A stretch of 64,000 nt of DNA from CAYSRC01 sp964446385. Its GTDB lineage: Bacteria; Bacillota; Clostridia; Oscillospirales; Ruminococcaceae. Positions 52,908-61,328 of the stretch are shown here, piece after piece. The position numbers and the translations under genes are program-made. Location of the stretch: assembly GCA_964446385.1 (NCBI GenBank), contig CAYUOH010000002.1, positions 147,128-211,127 of the forward strand, read 5' to 3'. The notes below the pieces were generated by a model. It saw nothing but the letters and a program-made list of their open reading frames with translations, made no database searches and was not told the DNA's origin. Position 1 is the stretch's first letter. Every line of letters starts with the position of its first letter.

Positions 52908-54400
52908 TGAAATTTAAAGAATTCCTTTCCAAGGCGACCCAGAGCGCCAATACCCGCGCCGCCAAGGCCGGAAGCTACAGCTTCATGATGGCCGTTCTGG
53001 TTCTCGCGGTGCTTATCGCGGTGAATATCGCGGTGGGCGGCCTACCCGCAAAATGGACCAAAGCGGATATATCCGCCGCCCGTTTGTACAGCGTTACCGC
53101 GGCCACAAAATCCGTGGTACAGAATCTTGCAGATGATGTAACGGTCTACTGGGTAACCCAGAGCGGTAAGGAAGACGCCGTAATAGGCAAGCTCCTTGAC
53201 GTATACGACGGCCTGTCTGACAAGCTGAGCGTCGTAACCCGCAACCCCGACGTTTATCCCACGTTTACCGCACAGTACACGGCTGATGTTGTGCTCAACA
53301 ACAGCCTTATCGTCGAAAGCGGCGACCGTTATCGTTACATTCCCTTCACCAGCATATATGTAATCGACGAAGGAGCCAAGCTTGAGGCTTCCACACAGGG
53401 AGAGGGCGCCGAGGCCGTTGACGTAAGCGACATCGAATCCTCCCTCCGCTTTGACGGCGAGTCGGTTATTACCACATCCATCGATTTCGTCACGAGCGAC
53501 GAGCTTCCCATGTTCTACCTTATCAAAGGCCACGGCGAGGAAGACCCCAGCGCCACATTCGCCAACAGCCTTATGAAAGCCAATATCGAAACCCAGAGCA
53601 TTTCGCTCCTTAACGTCGACCGTATTCCCAAAGACGCAGCCGGACTTGTCATCTACTGCCCCAAGAGCGACTTCTCCGTTGAGGAAATCGAGATGCTGTC
53701 CCGTTGGGTCAACGCCGGAGGGCGTCTCCTGGTAATCGACGGACCTCCCGAGAACGTTGTCGAAAAGGTCAACCTTGAATCCCTGCTTACCGATATGGGC
53801 GTCAAGGTCTACCAGGGCGTCGTTCTGGAGCCCGACCGCGACCATTTCGCGATGGGCAACCCCTTGATCATTCTTCCCAATATTGAAGAAAACGAGATCA
53901 CCAGCAGCCTTATCGAGAACGACAGCCTTGTAATGTCGGCCATTTCTTACGGAATGAATACACGCAAAGTCGGCGGAGATATCGTCCTGACCGACCTGCT
54001 TACCACAAACAAGACCAGTTACCTCAAGTCCGGCGGCTACGCGCTTAAGACATACGACTATGAGGAAGGCGATATAGACGGCCCCTTCTGTCTGGCGGCC
54101 GCGTTTGAAAACGGCGGCGACGGCAGAGTCGTCTGGATATGCTCCGGAAACATCATTAAGGATGCCTACAACAGCTACAGCAGCGGTGCAAACAGCGACT
54201 TTGTAATGAACTGCGTAAGCTGGCTTGTCGGCGAGACCGAACCCCTTACCATCCGCAGCAAATCCATGGACTACAACTACCTGACCATCAGCGCCAACCA
54301 GTCCCTGATTATTAAGGCCATCATGATAGTACTTGTTCCTCTGGTATTCCTGATATTCGGAATTGATGACCTTGTCAAGCGCAAAAGGAGGAACGTGTAA
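52907..54400 (+). CDS. GldG-like ABC accessory protein
   Basis: 497 residues. One N-terminal helix (about 28-45), a large extracytoplasmic domain of the ABC-associated GldG/PF09822 type (LYSVTAATKSVVQNLADDVT, then FYLIKGHGEE and LLVIDGPPENV), and a C-terminal helix near 470-490. The family is found with GldA and GldF in Bacteroidetes and widely in Clostridia and other phyla. It is presumed to shape or receive the substrate outside the membrane. The stop is 3 bases before the DUF4340 gene. Confidence 0.9.
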   Translation: MKFKEFLSKATQSANTRAAKAGSYSFMMAVLVLAVLIAVNIAVGGLPAKWTKADISAARLYSVTAATKSVVQNLADDVTVYWVTQSGKEDAVIGKLLDVYDGLSDKLSVVTRNPDVYPTFTAQYTADVVLNNSLIVESGDRYRYIPFTSIYVIDEGAKLEASTQGEGAEAVDVSDIESSLRFDGESVITTSIDFVTSDELPMFYLIKGHGEEDPSATFANSLMKANIETQSISLLNVDRIPKDAAGLVIYCPKSDFSVEEIEMLSRWVNAGGRLLVIDGPPENVVEKVNLESLLTDMGVKVYQGVVLEPDRDHFAMGNPLIILPNIEENEITSSLIENDSLVMSAISYGMNTRKVGGDIVLTDLLTTNKTSYLKSGGYALKTYDYEEGDIDGPFCLAAAFENGGDGRVVWICSGNIIKDAYNSYSSGANSDFVMNCVSWLVGETEPLTIRSKSMDYNYLTISANQSLIIKAIMIVLVPLVFLIFGIDDLVKRKRRNV

Positions 54401-54403
54401 TTT

Positions 54404-55837
54404 ATGAACAAACGTAAACGCAATGTTATAATCGCACTGGCCGTTCTGCTGGTCATCTGCGTGTTCATCGCCGTTGAAAAGGTTATCACCCGTAATATTG
54501 AAACCGTCAACGACATTGACAAGGTTATTACAAGCTTTGATCCCACCACGTTCACCAAACTGAACATCTTCCGCGACGATGTCTACCTTGATTTGGAGCT
54601 TCGCGACGGACAGTGGTACGACAGCGAAGACGAAAAATTCCCGATCGACAACGACGCCGTTATGGAAATGCTTGGTGCGCTGAATGAAATGCACGCCTGT
54701 TTCCTTATCGAGGGAGTTAAGAACCTCGATCCCTACGGTCTCGGCTACCCCAGCGGAAGTCTTACCGCCACGGCGGCTAACGGAGACACAACGTATATCG
54801 GCCTGGGCGCCTATTCCGCGCTTGACGAGAACCGCTATGTCAATGTTAAAGACGGCCTTGTGTATATGGTGGAGGAGGATCCTCTCAAGTACATGAGCAC
54901 CAACCGCGACGACTATATCGACCATTTCAAGATCCCCGCGTTCGACAAGGTAACGTCAATTACCGTAACCGGAGACCGCCCGTTGAAGGCCGTTTACGAC
55001 CCGGACGGCGTTTATGATTACAGCGGACGCTACAACTACTATGACACGCTGGGCGGCGGCCACATCCCTCTGAACGATACTGCCGTCGAAAGTCTCAGCA
55101 TGCTGATGACCCGCCTTAACCTCAAGCTTTATGCCTCCTACAACGCAGAGGGCGCCGAGCTTGAGAAATACGGTCTTGATAAACCCATGCGAACCATCAA
55201 GGTTGACGGCACCGATGTCGACGGAAATCCTGTCGGATACACCATCAACCTGGGCATCGTAAAGGGCGCCGGCCAACCCGATGATTTCGGAGTAGCCGGA
55301 GACGCCTATTTCGCCCAGTTTGAGGGAAGTAAGGTTGTCTACAGCCTCAGTGAGCTCAACTATATAACTCTAAACGGTGTAAGCCGCGGAGGTCTCCGTC
55401 CCCAGGAGGTGTTCGCACCCAACTGGACCGACGTCGACAGCGTAAGCTTTACGCTTGAGGGCGTAACCTACAATATGACCCGCAAGCTTGCCCCTGAGGA
55501 GATGCAGCCTGTAAAGGGCGAGAACGACGAAGAAGAGCCCGAGCCGCTGTATCTGTGGTACCTTGACGGCAGGGAATTCGACGCCACCAACATCTTCAAA
55601 CAGATGCGCAACCTCTTCGTCAAGACATATGACGATAGGGCAAAACGCGGCGGTGAGCAGGAATACAGCATCACGCTGAGGCTTGTGAACAACAGGTACA
55701 GTAATGTCACCGTGAACGTATCCCGCGCGGACGGTACATACTGCACCGTCACCCGCGACTATGAGGTTCTTGGATACGCCACCCGCGTTCAGACAACCTC
55801 GTTAAGAGAAGCTTTACTGGCAGCAGTCCTCGGTTAA
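54404..55837 (+). CDS. DUF4340 protein, fourth component of the GldAFG-like operon
   Basis: 477 residues with an N-terminal membrane helix (VIIALAVLLVICVFIAVE) and a long extracytoplasmic beta-rich region containing repeated units with the pattern of DUF4340 (KLNIFRDDVYLDLELRDGQWY, then DKVTSITVTGDRPLKAVYD). It is the usual fourth gene in GldA/F/G-like operons of non-gliding bacteria. Function unknown; it is probably an anchored partner of the GldG-like protein. Acidic stretch EEEPEPLYLWY near residue 370. Confidence 0.87.
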   Translation: MNKRKRNVIIALAVLLVICVFIAVEKVITRNIETVNDIDKVITSFDPTTFTKLNIFRDDVYLDLELRDGQWYDSEDEKFPIDNDAVMEMLGALNEMHACFLIEGVKNLDPYGLGYPSGSLTATAANGDTTYIGLGAYSALDENRYVNVKDGLVYMVEEDPLKYMSTNRDDYIDHFKIPAFDKVTSITVTGDRPLKAVYDPDGVYDYSGRYNYYDTLGGGHIPLNDTAVESLSMLMTRLNLKLYASYNAEGAELEKYGLDKPMRTIKVDGTDVDGNPVGYTINLGIVKGAGQPDDFGVAGDAYFAQFEGSKVVYSLSELNYITLNGVSRGGLRPQEVFAPNWTDVDSVSFTLEGVTYNMTRKLAPEEMQPVKGENDEEEPEPLYLWYLDGREFDATNIFKQMRNLFVKTYDDRAKRGGEQEYSITLRLVNNRYSNVTVNVSRADGTYCTVTRDYEVLGYATRVQTTSLREALLAAVLG

Positions 55838-55847
55838 ACAAAATATC

Positions 55848-55887
55848 AATAATGCCCGAGCCTCCGTCGGGGGGCTCGGGCATTATT
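55848..55887 (+). terminator. Strong stem-loop after the ABC operon
   Basis: An 18-bp stem (55848-55865 with 55870-55887) and loop GTCG. It ends only 11 bases before the next ATG and has a short T tail (ATTATT), so it may also be an attenuator for the MFS gene. Confidence 0.8.
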
Positions 55888-55898
55888 CAGGAGAAAAA

Positions 55899-57125
55899 AT
55901 GATTCAAAAAAACAGCGACACTATATGGAACCCGATATTTATCGGGATATTTATCGCAAATTGCTGCCAAAATTTCGGTCAGCAGATGCTGAATACCCTT
56001 ATCCCTATGTACGCCAACTCACTTGGCTCGACGGCTGCACTGGTCGGCTTCGTCAGCAGTGTTTTCAGCGTCAGCGCCATTCTGATCCGCCCCTTCAGTG
56101 CCCCCGCAAGCGACAGTTTAAGCAAGAAGAAGCTTGTGGTTTTCTCAATGGGCATTATCCTGGTCTCGATGGTGGGCTACGCCTTCAGCACCGACGTAAA
56201 GATGATCATCGCCTTCCGCCTGCTTCAGGGTATCGGAAAGGGTATCTGCGACCCGACCTGTCTCGCACTGGCGAGCAACAGCCTTCCCGAAAACAAACTG
56301 GCATCCGGCCTGGGATTCTATTCGGCCGGCATGGCCGTTTCACAGGCCGTGGGTCCGACAATCGGGCTTAACCTGCGCGCAAGCTTCGGCTACCGTCTTC
56401 CGTTCGTCGTGGGCGCCTTTCTTATGGCCGCGGCGGTTGTGAGCGCCTTCTTTGTGAAGGAAGAGCCGAACGAAAGGCGCCTTCCCTTCAAGATCAGCCT
56501 TTCGCGCATTGTGGCCCCCCGCGCGGTGCCAATCACAATACTTACCGCCCTTATGACAATAACATACGCCTGCTGGAACAGCTTTATCGCCATCTTCGGC
56601 GCAAGCGCGGGCGTAACCCAGGTTGGTCTGTACTTCACGGCCTACGCCGTTGTACTTATCTTCATGCGCCCGGTGTTCGGTAAACTGGCCGATAAAATCG
56701 GATTGATGAAGGTAATGTACCCCGCCCTGGTTATCTTTGTACTCAACACGGTCCTGCTTGCTAAGGCCCGCACCACCGCGGGATTCGTAATAGCGGGAAT
56801 CGTCGGCGCCTTCGGATACGGCGCTCTGCAGCCTCTTTTGCAGACCAACTGCATGCAGTCGGTACCGCGCGTACAAAGAGGCGCGGCCGGCAACACAAAT
56901 TACCTGTTCACAGATTTCGGTATGCTGCTCGGCCCTGTTATCGGTGGGTTTGCCATAGACAGAATGAAATCCGCCGGCCTTGCTGAGGTCGACTGCTATT
57001 CCAACATGTACCTTATCATGATCGTTCCGATCATCATCGGCATAGTGTATCTTACGCTCGTTAAGAAGATTATAAAAAGGAATATCGAATTATCTTCGGC
57101 AGAAAATGCAGCCAGTGCACAGTAA
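55899..57125 (+). CDS. MFS transporter
   Basis: 408 residues with 12 hydrophobic helices. Loop motif between helices two and three is SAPASDSLSKKKLV, a variant of MFS motif A (normally GxLaDrxGrk); a second copy between helices eight and nine is GKLADKIGLMK. Typical of the multidrug or metabolite efflux branch. AGGAG precedes the ATG within the terminator's right flank. Substrate unknown. Confidence 0.9.
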   Translation: MIQKNSDTIWNPIFIGIFIANCCQNFGQQMLNTLIPMYANSLGSTAALVGFVSSVFSVSAILIRPFSAPASDSLSKKKLVVFSMGIILVSMVGYAFSTDVKMIIAFRLLQGIGKGICDPTCLALASNSLPENKLASGLGFYSAGMAVSQAVGPTIGLNLRASFGYRLPFVVGAFLMAAAVVSAFFVKEEPNERRLPFKISLSRIVAPRAVPITILTALMTITYACWNSFIAIFGASAGVTQVGLYFTAYAVVLIFMRPVFGKLADKIGLMKVMYPALVIFVLNTVLLAKARTTAGFVIAGIVGAFGYGALQPLLQTNCMQSVPRVQRGAAGNTNYLFTDFGMLLGPVIGGFAIDRMKSAGLAEVDCYSNMYLIMIVPIIIGIVYLTLVKKIIKRNIELSSAENAASAQ

Positions 57126-57132
57126 CTAAAAA

Positions 57133-57168
57133 AAACAGTCCCCACCTTAGTAGGGACTGTTTATTTTT
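57133..57168 (+). terminator. Terminator after the MFS gene
   Basis: A 10-bp stem AAACAGTCCC/GGGACTGTTT (57133-57142 with 57153-57162), 10-base loop, tail TTATTTTT. Confidence 0.9.
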
Positions 57169-57191
57169 ACCATATTTAGTGACTTTTTATA

Positions 57192-57218
57192 TTGACATTT
57201 CCTTAACAATGATATAAG
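57192..57218 (+). promoter_or_regulatory. Promoter of the CpsCDB-sortase-LCP operon
   Basis: TTGACA and TATAAG spaced 15 bases, with TGA before the -10 (extended -10). It lies about 42 bases upstream of the first ATG, after a terminator. The 15-base spacer is short. Confidence 0.6.
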
Positions 57219-57259
57219 GTGAAACTAATCATAACTTTAAAGCGAGATTTTATTAATTA

Positions 57260-58042
57260 ATGAATACGAGCAAGGAACAGACGCAGCAGGACGTCTTCGA
57301 AATTGACCTCCTTGAATTCCTTCAGGCTATATTACACAATATTTTTTTAATAATTATTGTCGCGGTTATCTGCGCCGGTATGCTTTTCGCATATGCGAAA
57401 TACATGGCAACCCCCATGTACGAGACAAGCGCCAAGATTTATGTCAACAACAACAGTCTTTCCCTCGGGATTGCCGGCGCGTCGATCTCATCCGGAGATA
57501 TTTCCGCCGCAAAATCCCTTGTCAACACATATCTTGTTATCCTAAACACCCGCACCACGCTGGAGCAGGTCATAGAGCGCGCAGGGCTTAAATACAGCTA
57601 CGACGCGCTGAGCAAAATGATCACCGCAGGGGCTGTGGAAAATACCGAAATATTCCAGGTAACCGTCCGCGGCGAGGATCCCGAGGAGACGAAACTTATC
57701 GCCAACACGATCTGCGACGTTCTGCCCGACAGTATAAGCGATGTTGTCGACGGCAGCAGCGTACGTATTGTAGACTATGCCGTCGCCCCGACGTCAAGTT
57801 ATGCCCCAAGCTACACGAAATACACCTTCGGCGGTCTCGCACTGGGCGCCGCATTGGCGATCGGATATATCTTTATAAGCTTCATTACCGACGATTTCAT
57901 CCACGGCGCCGAAGATATCACAGGCGCGTTCGATATACCTCTTCTGGCCGGTATCCCCGATTTGTCGGATCATTCATCCGGCAAATACGGCTACCGAAGC
58001 GGCGGCTCCGGTAAGCGCAGCGGGAAGGGGGACCGTAAATAA
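57260..58042 (+). CDS. cpsC: Polysaccharide co-polymerase / BY-kinase activator (CpsC/Wzz-like)
   Basis: 260 residues: short acidic N-terminus, helix one at about 24-47 (FLIIIVAVICAGMLFAYA), an extracytoplasmic domain with the Wzz fold (YETSAKIYVNN), helix two at about 192-210, then a short basic glycine/serine-rich tail. In Gram-positives this protein controls polymer length and activates the partner tyrosine kinase, which is encoded next with a one-base overlap. First gene of the operon; ribosome site is weak (AAAGCGAGA). Confidence 0.9.
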   Translation: MNTSKEQTQQDVFEIDLLEFLQAILHNIFLIIIVAVICAGMLFAYAKYMATPMYETSAKIYVNNNSLSLGIAGASISSGDISAAKSLVNTYLVILNTRTTLEQVIERAGLKYSYDALSKMITAGAVENTEIFQVTVRGEDPEETKLIANTICDVLPDSISDVVDGSSVRIVDYAVAPTSSYAPSYTKYTFGGLALGAALAIGYIFISFITDDFIHGAEDITGAFDIPLLAGIPDLSDHSSGKYGYRSGGSGKRSGKGDRK

Positions 58043-58950
58043 TGGCAAAGAAGAACAAAAAGAACGACAACTACGGCTACTACGGTTACTACGGCGGAAC
58101 CACCGACAGTGCAGAACTGGCTGTCAACGAAATCGGCGCGGAGCTCAGCTTCGCTGCCAGTGAAAGCTACAAACTGCTGCGTACCAACCTAAGCTTCTGC
58201 CTTCCCAATGACGACGGCAAAAAGTGCAGGATTATGGGCATCACAAGCGCCACGCAGGGTGAGGGCAAATCCACCACCTCCGTGAACCTCAGCTACAGTC
58301 TCGCAGAGGCCGGATACCGTACATTGCTTATCGAGTGCGATATGCGTCTTCCGACCATCGCCACCCGTCTGGGTCTCAAAAAAGCGCCCGGTCTCTCCAA
58401 TGTTGTAGCCGGTCAGAACAACGGAAGCATCATCCAGCTAAGCGGCATACATAAGAATCTTTTCGTCGTATCATCCGGCGATATCCCCCCGAACCCAAGC
58501 GAGCTGCTGACAAGCGACCGTATGAGCGTGGTTATGGGTGAATTCGTCAAATACTATGACTACATCATACTCGACCTTCCTCCGGTAAACATCGTATCTG
58601 ACGCTTTGGCTGTCGCAAGGCTTACCGACGGCATTATCCTTGTGGTTCGCGAGGACTACAGCGACAAACGCAGCGTAAAGGACGCGGTCTCGAAATTCAG
58701 GTTCAGCCAGACCAATATATTGGGATTCGTGCTTACCTGCGCCGGAATTGACGGTAAAGGCGGCTACCGCAAGGGCGGGATCCGCTACCGCAAGTACAAA
58801 TACGGACCCAAATACGCCCGCTACCGCTACAGCGGCCGCGAGCACAGCTACGGCGGATACAGCTACGGCTACGACCGTTCGGCAAAGACCTATAAGGATA
58901 GCGCAGATGAACTCAGAGCGCAGATTTCCGCTGAAGCTTCAAAAAAATAA
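58042..58950 (+). CDS. cpsD: BY-type tyrosine kinase (CpsD-like) with tyrosine clusters at both ends
   Basis: 302 residues. Walker A TQGEGKSTTSVN near residue 71, Walker A' LLIECDMRLP, Walker B ILDLPPVNIV. The C-terminal tail (about 240-290) carries roughly 13 tyrosines spaced by Arg, Lys and Gly (YRKGGIRYRKYKYG, then GGYSYGYDRS). Unusually, there is also a tyrosine-rich N-terminus, NDNYGYYGYYGG (residues 9-20). In the family the C-terminal cluster is autophosphorylated and controls export. The next gene encodes the matching phosphatase. Catalytic identity is firm; the double cluster and its basic character are odd. Confidence 0.92.
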   Translation: MAKKNKKNDNYGYYGYYGGTTDSAELAVNEIGAELSFAASESYKLLRTNLSFCLPNDDGKKCRIMGITSATQGEGKSTTSVNLSYSLAEAGYRTLLIECDMRLPTIATRLGLKKAPGLSNVVAGQNNGSIIQLSGIHKNLFVVSSGDIPPNPSELLTSDRMSVVMGEFVKYYDYIILDLPPVNIVSDALAVARLTDGIILVVREDYSDKRSVKDAVSKFRFSQTNILGFVLTCAGIDGKGGYRKGGIRYRKYKYGPKYARYRYSGREHSYGGYSYGYDRSAKTYKDSADELRAQISAEASKK

Positions 58951-59654
58951 TGACTGATTTACATACTCATATTCTCCCCGGAATGGATGACGGATCTGAT
59001 TCCCCGGATCTTAGCATATCCATGATCCGCGCCGAGCTTGCCCAGGGTATAAACGGCATCGCCCTGACGCCCCATTTTTACCCAAACATGGAAAGCCTTA
59101 AAACCTTTCTAAACCGCCGCGAAGAATCCTTTGGGATTTTGACCGAAGCTGTTGAAAAAGACATTCCGGACGAAGACATCACATTCTACCCCGGCGCCGA
59201 AGTGTATTATTTCGACGGTATCGAAAGCGCATCCGACCTTTCCGCGCTTGCGATAGGCGACACCGGCCTTCTTTTGGTCGAAATGCCGTTCGAGGAATGG
59301 AACTCAAGGATACTTCGGTCCCTCCTCAAAATGGCGGAAAGCCCTGATTATCGCGTCGTGGTGGCGCATATCGAAAGATATGGCGGATACCAGAAAAACG
59401 GAGTTTTGCAGGACCTGCGAAACGCCGGCGTGTACTTCCAGAGCAACGCCGATTTCTTCATTGACAGGCGCAGAAGGCGCACCGCCCTAAGGATGCTTGC
59501 AGTAGGACTTATCTCCTTCATTGGCACCGATTGCCACAATATGACAACCCGGAAGCCTGAACTAGATAAAGCTTTCGAAATAATCGAAGAAAATCTCGGC
59601 AATGAACCTATTCAAAGATTAAAAGAAAACGAAGTTAGGTATGGACTTAAGTAA
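58950..59654 (+). CDS. cpsB: Tyrosine-protein phosphatase CpsB/YwqE (PHP type)
   Basis: 234 residues. Metal-binding N-terminus TDLHTHILPGMDDGS (PHP domain), further metal ligands in PHFYPNMESL and AHIERYG, and a late FIGTDCHN. The family hydrolyses phosphotyrosine on the CpsD kinase using Mn2+, and so resets polysaccharide export. Its ATG overlaps the CpsD stop by one base and its own stop overlaps the sortase start, which points to translation as one unit. Confidence 0.92.
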   Translation: MTDLHTHILPGMDDGSDSPDLSISMIRAELAQGINGIALTPHFYPNMESLKTFLNRREESFGILTEAVEKDIPDEDITFYPGAEVYYFDGIESASDLSALAIGDTGLLLVEMPFEEWNSRILRSLLKMAESPDYRVVVAHIERYGGYQKNGVLQDLRNAGVYFQSNADFFIDRRRRRTALRMLAVGLISFIGTDCHNMTTRKPELDKAFEIIEENLGNEPIQRLKENEVRYGLK

Positions 59655-60496
59655 TGAGTCTTCATCATAAAAAGCATCATCATTCAAAATCAAAAAAGGT
59701 TTTGAAAAATATAATATTTCCTGCCGTTCTGTTAGCGGGAATAGCTGCAATGATCCTCGGAATAATCACAATCAACCACGCCTTTGCACGTGCCGATTCC
59801 GGTGATATCAGCGTTGTCGACACATCCCTGCAGTTTACCGTTCCCGCCGAGGTTCCGACGGATACCCGCGATGCCGCGACAAAGCATGCATCGCAAAAAA
59901 GCAGCTATATCTGTCCTGTGGATTTCGAAGAATTGAAAGAGGACAACCCCGATATCTACGCCTGGATTACCGTACCCGGCACCAATATCGACTACCCGGT
60001 GCTCCGCCGCGAGGGCGACGATACCTATTACCTTAACCACGACCAGGAGCTCGGCTACAGCATAGCCGGCGCCCTGTACACCGAAACCGAGTTCAACGGC
60101 CCGTATTTCGATGATCCCGTAACGGTGATATACGGTCACCGAATGAACGATGACACCATGTTCGGCATGCTGCAAAGCTTTTACAGCAGCTCTGAAAACC
60201 TTGAAAATTACGGTACTATCTACGTTTTCACCCCCGAAAGGGGATTCAAATACAAAATATTCGCCGCCGTTCCGCACAGCGACGCCCATCTTCTGTACGG
60301 CATGGACTATTCCCAACCCCGCAACTACAGGATTCTTATAGACGACATCCTCAATACCAACGCCTACGGCGCTGCCTTTGATCCGTCCTACGCAATAGAC
60401 TACGACGACGATCTTCTTATTCTTTCAACATGCTACAAAGGAAATATTACAAGAAGATTCTTGGTTTGTGCATATCTTGATGAAACAATCGTATAA
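59654..60496 (+). CDS. srtB: Class B-type sortase
   Basis: 280 residues. One N-terminal signal-anchor helix (about 18-36, VLLAGIAAMILGIITINHA), then the sortase barrel with YAWITVPGTNIDYPVL, GHRMND (His162), LSTCYKG (Cys260) and RR at 267-268, the family's His-Cys-Arg triad. An insertion near residues 170-200 fits class B. It joins a secreted protein to the cell wall or another polymer. Being between CpsB and a secreted protein in one operon is unusual. It overlaps the phosphatase stop by one base. Confidence 0.9.
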   Translation: MSLHHKKHHHSKSKKVLKNIIFPAVLLAGIAAMILGIITINHAFARADSGDISVVDTSLQFTVPAEVPTDTRDAATKHASQKSSYICPVDFEELKEDNPDIYAWITVPGTNIDYPVLRREGDDTYYLNHDQELGYSIAGALYTETEFNGPYFDDPVTVIYGHRMNDDTMFGMLQSFYSSSENLENYGTIYVFTPERGFKYKIFAAVPHSDAHLLYGMDYSQPRNYRILIDDILNTNAYGAAFDPSYAIDYDDDLLILSTCYKGNITRRFLVCAYLDETIV

Positions 60497-60530
60497 ATAA
60501 ATTTCTAATTACTTTAGGAAGGACACTGTC

Positions 60531-61307
60531 ATGAAAAAAACATTATCAATCACACTCGCACTTCTCCTTGTGCTGGTACTCCTGGGCTTCACGGTTTTTG
60601 CCGCGCCCTACAATCCCAGCGTCGAACAGAAGGACGGACCTGAACTGGTTGACCCCCTGGACGGAACCCTGATCATCACCCCCTACGGTCTTAGGAACTC
60701 TTCGCACACCGAATATCCCGACATTAAGACTATGCTGGAGGACGCTTTTGGTGATATCACGGACGCAGCTAGTCTGGAAGCCCTCTGCACCGGCGTAGAG
60801 GCCCGGATGAATGCAATGATCGCCGCTTCGACTGACCCGGCGGCGCAAGGTTGCACACTCGCAAATCTGTTGATCGAATATCTCTTCGACACCAGTGAAG
60901 CATCAGATCCATTCATTCCATATCCTAAGCATACTTTCACTGTTGCAACAGATCTCAGACCCGGCCAGGTGTTCGTTATTCTTCACAAAGTCGGTGGAGA
61001 AGCGTGGGAGGTTGTCACTAGTTATGACTTGGCCGCAAACGGAAACCTTACTATCTATACCGACAGCAACAGCCCTTTTGCTATCGCTGTAGACAATCTG
61101 GGACGCACAAATAACGGAAACGGAATCACAAGCCCCAAAACTGAGGGCGAGGAGCAGCCCCGCAAGTTCGCGTGGAACAGCGGAAGCATAACAGGCGTTG
61201 TCATGGTACTCTTCGGAGCCGGCCTTATAGTATTCGGCATTGTGGACCGGAATAAGAAGCGCGCCCAGGCTCAGAAAACCGACCCCGATTCTCCCTTAAA
61301 GAAATAA
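60531..61307 (+). CDS. Secreted protein with C-terminal membrane helix and degenerate sortase signal
   Basis: 258 residues. A clear signal peptide (ALLLVLVLLGFTVFA-A at about 8-23) is followed by an extracytoplasmic region with no recognised domain; it has the repeated phrase DLRPGQVFVILHK and YDLAANGNLTIYTD. Near the C-terminus SPKTE (residues 201-205) resembles the S/N/P-P-x-T-G signals of class B sortases, but with Glu instead of Gly. It is followed by a hydrophobic helix (GVVMVLFGAGLIVFGI) and a basic tail (RNKKRAQ). It starts 34 bases after the sortase stop with AGGAAGG upstream. Likely sortase substrate, unproven. Alternatively a simple membrane-anchored protein. Confidence 0.75.
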   Translation: MKKTLSITLALLLVLVLLGFTVFAAPYNPSVEQKDGPELVDPLDGTLIITPYGLRNSSHTEYPDIKTMLEDAFGDITDAASLEALCTGVEARMNAMIAASTDPAAQGCTLANLLIEYLFDTSEASDPFIPYPKHTFTVATDLRPGQVFVILHKVGGEAWEVVTSYDLAANGNLTIYTDSNSPFAIAVDNLGRTNNGNGITSPKTEGEEQPRKFAWNSGSITGVVMVLFGAGLIVFGIVDRNKKRAQAQKTDPDSPLKK

Positions 61308-61328
61308 ATAATAGGCTTCCCATTTTCT

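Noticed and set aside
53042..54925. A 627-codon open frame on the minus strand
   Set aside because: Lies wholly opposite the GldG-like and DUF4340 genes, whose domains, spacing and ribosome sites are convincing; it is a shadow of GC-rich third positions.
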